Origin: Actinomycetes bacterium
GTDB lineage: Bacteria; Actinomycetota; Acidimicrobiia; Acidimicrobiales; Palsa-688
Assembly: GCA_021816565.1 (NCBI GenBank)
Contig: JAKAXN010000120.1
Location: 1 to 11,353, forward strand
DNA length: 11,353 nt
Reading direction: 5' to 3'
A model generated the notes under the pieces. That model saw only the letters and a list, made by a program, of their open reading frames with translations. It ran no database searches and was not told the DNA's origin. The translations under genes and the position numbers were made by a program. Numbering within the stretch: position 1 is the first letter of the stretch; every line of letters starts with the position of its first letter. This document shows positions 1 to 5,478 of the stretch, piece by piece.

Positions 1-1634
1 CCCCAACGACCCAGCTCCTCGGGGTCGAGAGCCAGCAGGGCGCCCAGGTAGCGGCGACCCTCCCCCACCACCACCGCTTCCGATATGAGCGGGTGGTTGC
101 AGAGATCCATCTCGATGTCCTGCGGAGCCACGTTCTGACCGGCCGCGGTGATGATCAGATCCTTCTTCCGGCCGAGAACCCGCAGCGAGCCGTCGGCGTC
201 GAACTGCCCGGTGTCCCCCGAGTGCATCCAACCATCGGCGTCGATCAGCTCGGCGGTGGCGGCCGGATCGTCCAGGTAACCGAGGCAGACGTTCCCGCCC
301 CGGACGAGTATCTCCGTGTCGGCGGCCAACCTCACCGAGATGCCCGGCAGCGGCTTGCCCACCGTGCCGATCCGGTTGTCGTCCAGGCGGTTGGCGACGG
401 TCGGCCCGCAGTCCTCGGTCTGCCCGTAGATCTGGACCATCGGCAGGCCGATGGCGTGGAACCAGCGGATCAGGTCCGGGTGGGCCGGTGCGGCCGCCGT
501 CACCACCACCCGGGCCCGGTCGAGGCCGACCTGGCGGCGCAGGACCGCGCCGATGCTCAGGTCCAGGGTGGCGTACACCCCGGCGAGAGCCCGGTTCCCC
601 GGGCGGCTCTCCTGCTCGGCGGCCACCTTGGCGAGCCCGAGATCGATGTAGCGCTCCACCGTCCGCCTGAGAGGCAGTGGCTGGTGCCGCACGCCCCCCT
701 CGATGGCGTCGCGCAGCTTCTCCCACACCCGCGGCACGGCCAGGAACACCGTGGGCCGGCAGGCCGGCAGGTCCTCGGCCACCGTCGCCAGGCTCCTGGC
801 GAACCAGGTCTCGCCGGTGACACCGAGTGGGAGGAACTCGCTCATCATCCGCTCGGCGATGTGACTGAGCGGGAGGAACGACAGCAGACGGTCCCCCTCA
901 CCGATGCCGTACACGGGGGTGACGTCGCGCAGAGTCCACATGATGTTGCCGTGGGAGATCAGGGCCCCCTTGGGCGGGCCGGTGGTCCCACTCGTGTAGA
1001 CGATGGTCGCCAGGTCCTGTGGCCGGACCGAGAACGCCCGGGACTGCACCGCCGCCGGATCGCGCTCGAAGCGCTCAGCCCCCAGGGAGACCAGTTCGTC
1101 GTACTGCACCACCGCGGCATCGGTGGACCGCCGGGTGCCCTCCATGATCACGATCTGGCGCAGGGCCGGCAGCTGGTCACGCACCTCGAGCGCCTGGCCG
1201 AGGTGGCTGTGGGTGTCCACGAAGCAGACGACCGCCCGGGAATGGCCGAGGGCGTACTCCAGCTGCTGCGCCGAGCTCGTCGGGTACACCGGAACCGTCG
1301 TGTTGCCGTTGGACATGGCCCCGAGGTCGGCCAGGTGCCACTCCGGCCGGTTGGCCGACAGGATGGCCACCCGCTCGCCCGGCTCCACCCCCAGGGCCGC
1401 CAGGCCGGCGGCCACCCTCGAGACCTGGAGCTGGTACTCGGACCAGGTGACGACCTCCCAGTTGCCGCCGGGGCTGCGGTTGCGCATGGCCGGCGATCCC
1501 GGCCGGCGTGACGCGTTGGAGGCCAACGCCTCCACGATGGTGGCCCCCTGCTCGGGCGGTACCCCCACCCGGGCCGGGCGCTCGGCGCCGGGTAGACGCA
1601 GGCGGGGGATCGGGATCGTCGAAGCCGTTCTCAT
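1..1634 (-). CDS. Long-chain fatty-acid--CoA ligase (AMP-forming), C-terminus cut by window edge
   Basis: Activates long-chain fatty acids through an acyl-adenylate to acyl-CoA, in the cytoplasm or at the inner membrane face. The ATG at 1634 follows an AGGAGG at 1651-1646, 11 nt upstream. 544 residues are visible; the family usually has about 600, so roughly the last 50-60, with the final catalytic Lys, lie outside the window. ANL-superfamily motifs are in order: P-loop YTSGTTGPPKG at about residues 213-223, LPLSHIAERM shortly after, YGQTED at 403-408, and GRKKDLIITAAGQNVAP starting at 488. The motif set matches FadD15/FAA1-type ligases rather than OleC beta-lactone synthetases (inference from motifs). 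It lies 91 bp downstream of the KAS III-like pair on the same strand, so it could feed acyl-CoA to that condensation. A perfect 6-bp GC hairpin (1667-1681) sits in the gap, but there is no T-tract. Confidence 0.93.
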   Translation of the reverse strand, partial: MRTASTIPIPRLRLPGAERPARVGVPPEQGATIVEALASNASRRPGSPAMRNRSPGGNWEVVTWSEYQLQVSRVAAGLAALGVEPGERVAILSANRPEWHLADLGAMSNGNTTVPVYPTSSAQQLEYALGHSRAVVCFVDTHSHLGQALEVRDQLPALRQIVIMEGTRRSTDAAVVQYDELVSLGAERFERDPAAVQSRAFSVRPQDLATIVYTSGTTGPPKGALISHGNIMWTLRDVTPVYGIGEGDRLLSFLPLSHIAERMMSEFLPLGVTGETWFARSLATVAEDLPACRPTVFLAVPRVWEKLRDAIEGGVRHQPLPLRRTVERYIDLGLAKVAAEQESRPGNRALAGVYATLDLSIGAVLRRQVGLDRARVVVTAAAPAHPDLIRWFHAIGLPMVQIYGQTEDCGPTVANRLDDNRIGTVGKPLPGISVRLAADTEILVRGGNVCLGYLDDPAATAELIDADGWMHSGDTGQFDADGSLRVLGRKKDLIITAAGQNVAPQDIEMDLCNHPLISEAVVVGEGRRYLGALLALDPEELGRW

Positions 1635-1725
1635 GGTGCGCTCAACCTCCTGGGAGTTCCACGGGCCCGGGGCGGCCCCGGACGGCGAGTGGCGCTGCAG
1701 CGAGGGACGGATCCACTGCCGGCCC

Positions 1726-2598
1726 TCACACCCGGTAGACGGCCGCCCCGGCGGTCACCCCCGCGCCGGCGCCGACCAGCAGGAGGGTTGCCGGCGAGCT
1801 GAGCAGGCCGGCCCGGCCGGCTTGCTCCACCACTGCGATGGCACCGACGGTGTGCAGGTCTGCGGGTGGCGCGAGGAAGCGCTCTGCGGGTATGGCGCAG
1901 CGTGATGCCAGGCCGCCCACCATGCCGGTCAGCCCCGGGGCGACGAGCAGCGCGTCGACGGCGGACGGCTCGAGCTGCTCGGCTTCGAGCACCGACGCGA
2001 TCGCGCCGGCTGCGACCTGGGTCAGCTGCTCGGCGTAGCCGGCGGAACGCTCCACCAGCAGGATGTTCCGCCCACCGCTGATCCCCACCGTGGTGCGCAG
2101 GCCGTCCCCGCCGTCGACCCGGTTGGACCAGCGCACCGCTCCCAGGCCCACGGGCTGGTCGGTCCAGTGGCAGACCAGCGCTCCACCAGCGGGGCGGAAC
2201 GGGAAGCCCGGGGCCAGGCCGTGACCGGGGTCGGCGTCGCTGGCGACGATCAGCGCGGTGGTGATGGTCCGGGCCCGCATGAATCCATCGACGATCTGCA
2301 GGGCGGTCAGCACCCCGGCCGTGCCGTTGGCCACGTCGAACGAGAATGTCCCCCGACCTCCCGGAGAGGGGTCACCGGGGTTGGCCTCGATGTCCTCCTG
2401 GATCAGCGGCGCCAGAGCCGGCTCACCCAGGTTCCGGTCGTGGTAGAGACCCGCGTTGACGAGCAGGTCCACCTCCCCCGGCTCGCGGAGGCACCTGTGC
2501 AGAGCAGCCCGACCGGCGGCGTCGGCCAGCCGGCGGGCCGACCGGGCCGTAGGCCACCGTCCTGTTCTGACAGCTGCGGCGTCAATTACGGTGGACAC
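1726..2598 (-). CDS. Catalytically degenerate KAS III/thiolase-fold partner subunit
   Basis: A 290-residue thiolase-fold protein related to the gene just upstream but without its catalytic residues. FDVANGTAG (residues 87-95) aligns with FDISNACAG of the active enzyme, so Cys becomes Thr93. The PHQ segment is replaced by AP at 220-221, and the Asn region reads ADLHT (246-250), with Asp247 where Asn is expected. Glu59 in the GEPA motif is kept, where OleA enzymes have a catalytic Glu that reaches into the partner site. The N-terminus is about 48 residues shorter than in the active enzyme and lacks the TGIxERR segment. Further upstream the frame is Trp/Arg-rich noise, so GTG 2598 is the credible start. 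It overlaps the preceding stop by 17 bp, with GGAG at 2606-2603 as a close, weak ribosome site, which suggests translational coupling. The likely role is structural or Glu-donating partner in a heterodimer (inference). Confidence 0.85.
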   Translation of the reverse strand: MSTVIDAAAVRTGRWPTARSARRLADAAGRAALHRCLREPGEVDLLVNAGLYHDRNLGEPALAPLIQEDIEANPGDPSPGGRGTFSFDVANGTAGVLTALQIVDGFMRARTITTALIVASDADPGHGLAPGFPFRPAGGALVCHWTDQPVGLGAVRWSNRVDGGDGLRTTVGISGGRNILLVERSAGYAEQLTQVAAGAIASVLEAEQLEPSAVDALLVAPGLTGMVGGLASRCAIPAERFLAPPADLHTVGAIAVVEQAGRAGLLSSPATLLLVGAGAGVTAGAAVYRV

Positions 2599-3670
2599 GG
2601 CTCTCCACCAGATCCTTTCCCGGTCGGAACAGGACCACCCCGATGACCATCCCCGACGCCAGGGCCACCATGGCCACGTTCTCCCCTGCCTCGATCCGCC
2701 CCGCCTCCATCTCCTCCACGAGGGCCACGGTGTGGGTGGTCGAGGCGGTGTTGCCGTAGCGGACCACCGTGGCCACCGCCGGATGGGACGGCTCACCGCC
2801 GAGCGCAGAGGTGACCTCGGCCATGCCCTTGCGGATGGCCCGGGCGGACGTCTGGTGGGGGATCACATGGTCGATGTCACCCATGTCCAGGCCGGCTGCG
2901 TCCAGCGCCTCCCGCAGGAGCACCGGGGTGTCACGTATGGCGGCCTTCTGCAGGGCCCGGGACTGGGTGAACATCCGGGCCCCCGGATCGCGGCCGGCCG
3001 GGTAGGCCAGGCACAGCCGGCTGTGGTCGGCGACGGTGGTGAAGCCGGCCACGCCGATCGTCTCCTGACCGGGGCCGGCCCGCTCCACGATCAGGGCGGC
3101 CCCGGCATCCCCGAGGGTGAGCGAGGCCAACTCCCGGCTCATGACGTTGCGCACGTGATGGGCGGCGTTGCGGCCCAGCTGGGATATGTACTCGCCGCTG
3201 ACCACCATCCCCCGCTCGATGGCCCCGGTCCGGATCCAGTTGTTGAGTACGAACACCCCGGTGAGCATGCCGGCGCAGGCGTTGGAGATGTCGAAGGTGG
3301 TGGCCCTCGAGGCTCCGATGGTGCTGGCCACGGCCATGCTGGTCGGCGGTTCCAGCCACTGGACCAGACCGTCGCGGTACTTGGTGATGCTGCAGTTGAC
3401 AACCACGTCGAGATCGCCGGCGGCGATCCCGCTCGACTCCAGGCAGTCCTCGGCGGCTGCGGTGGCCAGCGTCAGCGAGTCGTGCTCGCCGCGCGAGACC
3501 CGGCGCTCGTGTATCCCGGTGAGGCGCTCGAGGTCGATCCGGGTGCGGTGGCGGGTCGAGCGCATCAACTCCTCGGTGGTCAGGTGCGCCTCGGGCAGGC
3601 ACCGTCCGGCCCCGGCGATCCTGGCTGCATACGGCGCGGGCGGCCCACCGGGGCTGGTCTCCAGCATCAT
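2582..3670 (-). CDS. KAS III / OleA-like condensing enzyme (active subunit)
   Basis: A thiolase-superfamily condensing enzyme that should form a C-C bond between an acyl group held on its Cys and a second acyl thioester. From ATG 3670 it has 362 residues. It carries TGIHERR (51-57), the nucleophile Cys132 in FDISNACAG, His272 in IPHQTS and Asn307 in YGNTAST: a complete Cys-His-Asn triad. Glu107 in WLEPP lies 25 residues before the Cys. As I recall, OleA has its catalytic Glu in an EPS motif 26 residues before its Cys, so this resembles OleA more than FabH. The start is uncertain: ATG 3670 and 3667 and GTG 3724 all lack a clear Shine-Dalgarno. ATG 3670 was chosen because it leaves a normal N-terminus before ARIAGAGRCLPE. 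The gene is followed immediately by an inactive paralogue, so the two probably act together. An ordinary FabH or a polyketide-type ketosynthase III cannot be excluded. Confidence 0.9.
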   Translation of the reverse strand: MMLETSPGGPPAPYAARIAGAGRCLPEAHLTTEELMRSTRHRTRIDLERLTGIHERRVSRGEHDSLTLATAAAEDCLESSGIAAGDLDVVVNCSITKYRDGLVQWLEPPTSMAVASTIGASRATTFDISNACAGMLTGVFVLNNWIRTGAIERGMVVSGEYISQLGRNAAHHVRNVMSRELASLTLGDAGAALIVERAGPGQETIGVAGFTTVADHSRLCLAYPAGRDPGARMFTQSRALQKAAIRDTPVLLREALDAAGLDMGDIDHVIPHQTSARAIRKGMAEVTSALGGEPSHPAVATVVRYGNTASTTHTVALVEEMEAGRIEAGENVAMVALASGMVIGVVLFRPGKDLVESRVHRN

Positions 3671-3773
3671 CCAGGAGGAATGGTCGGGTGAAGCCACCAC
3701 GCCAGCGTCGGCCCGCCCACCCACCGCCGGCCAGTGTCGAAAGACCTGACCGCAAACCCGGCCCCCGGGGCCG

Positions 3774-3956
3774 TCAGCCCCGGGGCTGCCCGACCGGGGA
3801 GCGGGGAAGGAGGGCGTTGAGCTCCCATCCCGCCACCTGGACCCGGCGCCAGCCGGCTAGCTCCTCCTCGTCGTCGCGAGCCGTCCGGACCCCGTCGAGG
3901 GCCCTGGTGAACAACTCCATCAGCCGGTCGAACTCGTGTCGCGTCTGGCGGTCCAT
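3774..3956 (-). CDS. Small uncharacterised protein, 60 residues
   Basis: The ATG at 3956 is set by a strong AAGGAGG (3970-3964) with a 7-nt spacer. A longer frame reaching 4208 is low-complexity and overlaps the hydrolase, so it is rejected. The N-terminal half, starting MDRQTRHEFDRLMELFTRA, looks like one or two amphipathic acidic/basic helices and includes RTARDDEEELAGWRRVQ. The last 12 or so residues are Pro/Gly/Arg-rich and probably disordered. There is no signal peptide, membrane segment or cysteine. I do not recognise a family. It sits between the hydrolase (82 bp gap) and the condensing enzyme (103 bp gap) on the same strand, so it may be a small accessory or partner protein of that lipid cluster (inference only). 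Confidence 0.7.
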   Translation of the reverse strand: MDRQTRHEFDRLMELFTRALDGVRTARDDEEELAGWRRVQVAGWELNALLPRSPVGQPRG

Positions 3957-3963
3957 GGCGGCG

Positions 3964-3970
3964 CCTCCTT
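3964..3970 (-). promoter_or_regulatory. Shine-Dalgarno that decides the 60-residue protein start
   Basis: On the minus strand the bases read AAGGAGG, 7 nt before the ATG at 3956. This near-perfect anti-SD complement is the main reason to accept the short ORF as a gene and to place its start there rather than in the upstream low-complexity extension. Confidence 0.7.
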
Positions 3971-4038
3971 GTGGCCGCGACTCTACGAGCCGGCCCGGCC
4001 CCACAGACAGGGGCCAAAGGCGGATAGCCGGCCGCCGG

Positions 4039-4896
4039 TCAGCCGGAGCGGAGCTGCTCGAGACCGGGACCCGGAGCGGCCCGCCAGGCCCGGTCCACGA
4101 AAGCGGAGATGGCCCGGGTGAGCCGGTCGGGCGTCCAGCGCAGCTCGGCGAAGGACCGGGCCTCGATGAGCTCGGCGTGGGGAATCTGGCGGGCCAGGTT
4201 GCGGGCATCGGCGAAGGAGTGCAGGGGATCCCCCCGGTGGCCGATCACCAGGGCGGGCACCGCAATGCTGGCCCGTTGCCCGAGCGTGGGGGCCACCGGC
4301 CCGAGGAGGACGCCGTGGAGGACGGCGGCCGCTCCATCGGGGTCGGATGAGACCAGCTCGATGACGCTGTCGAGGGGACCCAGGCCCGGGCGAGGCAGCC
4401 GTCCGGCCAGGCGCGACACCGTCCGGAACAAGGGGTGCAGGTAGTGGAGGGTGAGCAGCAGGGGGACGAAGAGCAGGGCGGCCACCGGGACGCCCGCTTC
4501 CAGCACCGGCATCTCGGCTATCAGGCCCTGGACCCGGTTGGGGGCGGCCACCGCCACCTGCAACGAAACGTCGGCACCGAGGGACGCACCTCCGACCACC
4601 GCCCGCTCGATCCCGAGCTCGTCGAGCAGGGCCACCACCTGGAGGGCGTACAGGTCCATCCGGTGGGCGGTGGCGTGGGGCGCCCGGGCGCTGCGGCCGT
4701 GACCCAGCAGGTCGAGAAGCAGCACCTGATATCCGTGGGCGGCCAGCGACCGGGCCAGAGCACGGTTCATGTTGGCGTCCATGAGCAGGCCGTGTATGAG
4801 CACCACGACCGGGCCGCTCCGCCCGTGGACCTCATAAGCCAGGGAGTGTTCCCCGTAGGTGAACGTTCGCTGCTCGAACAGGCCGCTGCGGGACAT
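4039..4896 (-). CDS. Alpha/beta-fold hydrolase family protein lacking the usual catalytic His
   Basis: A 285-residue single-domain alpha/beta hydrolase fold protein with no signal peptide, probably cytoplasmic. Visible features are the oxyanion-hole HG at 35-36 (VVVLIHG), DLLGHGRS at 62-69, the nucleophile elbow GGASLGAD with Ser105, and Asp223 in GHRGDP as the likely acid. The segment that normally carries the catalytic His (GHFxxLExP) reads ARSFAELRWTP, with Arg247-Ser248 in place of GH, so the standard triad looks incomplete; nearby His220, His226 and His240 are the only candidates to substitute. The hydrophobic stretch at about 136-153 is probably a cap helix. The start at ATG 4896 has no clear ribosome site and lies 19 bp after the CBS gene, so it is probably co-transcribed. 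The substrate is unknown. In ole clusters OleB is also an alpha/beta hydrolase, but OleB is haloalkane-dehalogenase-like and this one does not clearly match. Confidence 0.88.
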   Translation of the reverse strand: MSRSGLFEQRTFTYGEHSLAYEVHGRSGPVVVLIHGLLMDANMNRALARSLAAHGYQVLLLDLLGHGRSARAPHATAHRMDLYALQVVALLDELGIERAVVGGASLGADVSLQVAVAAPNRVQGLIAEMPVLEAGVPVAALLFVPLLLTLHYLHPLFRTVSRLAGRLPRPGLGPLDSVIELVSSDPDGAAAVLHGVLLGPVAPTLGQRASIAVPALVIGHRGDPLHSFADARNLARQIPHAELIEARSFAELRWTPDRLTRAISAFVDRAWRAAPGPGLEQLRSG

Positions 4897-4915
4897 GGAG
4901 CCCAGATTGTCTGAG

Positions 4916-5365
4916 TCAGCTGGTGGCCGGCACGGGGCTGTCCCGCTGGGCGGACTGCAGCTCCCCGACTATCGGGCGGGCCAGGTCGGTCAGGTCGGCG
5001 GCCAAGTCGAGGATCATGTCGTCGATGCTCACCATGCCCGCGAACCGCCCGGCCCGCACCACCGCCAGCCGACGACCCTCGTGGGCCCGGAACCTGCGGT
5101 AGACGTCGTGCACGTCATCATCGGCATCGACAGTGAGGACGGGCGTGGTCATGGCGCCGTCCACCCGGGCATCGAGGGGCAGACCACGGGCCATGACCCG
5201 GCGAACCAGGTCACGGTCGGTGACGACGCCGAGGAGGCGGCCCTCGTCGTCGACGACGGCCAGGATGCCCACCCCGGCCCGGTCCATGATGCCCGCCGCC
5301 TCGGCGACGGTCTGGTGGGGCCTGATCCCCACCGCCGAACGGTGTACCAGCTCTGAGACCCTCAT
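4916..5365 (-). CDS. Stand-alone tandem CBS-domain protein
   Basis: A 149-residue protein made of one Bateman module. CBS1 (about residues 8-60) contains GILAVVDDEGRLLGVVTDRD, and CBS2 (about 73-128) contains RLAVVRAGRFAGMVSIDD. The T-D and S-x-D ends of the two motifs are typical of adenosine-ribose contacts, so binding of AMP, ATP, NAD or a related nucleotide is likely; no catalytic domain is attached. ATG 5365 is preferred over an upstream in-frame start (5458) because AGGAGG lies at 5375-5370 just before it and the CBS fold begins at residue 1. The C-terminal 20 or so residues are probably disordered. It starts 113 bp after the beta-propeller gene and ends 19 bp before the hydrolase, so it may head the lipid operon or share a transcript with the propeller gene. 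Proteins of this type are often energy-status or stress sensors; a target cannot be named. Confidence 0.9.
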   Translation of the reverse strand: MRVSELVHRSAVGIRPHQTVAEAAGIMDRAGVGILAVVDDEGRLLGVVTDRDLVRRVMARGLPLDARVDGAMTTPVLTVDADDDVHDVYRRFRAHEGRRLAVVRAGRFAGMVSIDDMILDLAADLTDLARPIVGELQSAQRDSPVPATS

Positions 5366-5369
5366 AGCT

Positions 5370-5376
5370 CCTCCTC
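5370..5376 (-). promoter_or_regulatory. Shine-Dalgarno that decides the CBS protein start
   Basis: The minus strand reads GAGGAGG here, ending 4 nt before ATG 5365 (with a further GAG register closer in). It supports the 149-residue form over the 180-residue form. Confidence 0.65.
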
Positions 5377-5478
5377 GGCCGCCATTGCACCGCCCCCGGG
5401 CGGGACCCCACCAGGGCATTCGGTCCCTGGCCACCCGGCTGGCGAGGCAGGCCGCCAACCCGCCGGAGGGGGCGGGAG

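Noticed and set aside
93..1511. 472-residue plus-strand open frame
   Set aside because: It lies antisense to the acyl-CoA synthetase, whose ANL motifs are complete on the minus strand. The translation is Gly/Arg/Pro/His-rich without domains, a typical GC-rich shadow frame.
1..1634. Acyl-CoA synthetase as an OleC-type beta-lactone synthetase
   Set aside because: The YTSGTTG, YGQTED and GRKKDLIITAAGQNVAP motifs and the LPLSHIAERM block match long-chain acyl-CoA synthetases. I could not see OleC-specific features, though the context makes a profile search worthwhile.
1667..1681. CCGGGG-CGG-CCCCGG hairpin upstream of the acyl-CoA synthetase
   Set aside because: There is no T-run on either strand and it lies just upstream of the next gene's ribosome site; too little to call a terminator.
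2599..2796. 66-residue N-terminal extension of the inactive KAS partner
   Set aside because: It is Trp/Arg-rich, fully overlaps the C-terminus of the upstream KAS III in another frame and bears no thiolase similarity; GTG 2598 fits better.
2456..3691. 411-residue plus-strand open frame opposite the condensing enzyme
   Set aside because: It is low-complexity His/Gly/Arg-rich translation, antisense to the KAS III gene that carries an intact triad; no start signal or domain.
5411..5430. Perfect CCAGGG/CCCTGG hairpin (8-nt loop) between the propeller and CBS genes, overlapping a GGGACC/GGTCCC inverted repeat (5402-5427)
   Set aside because: It could be a terminator or attenuator, but it has no T-tract and short GC stems arise easily at this base composition; kept only as a note.
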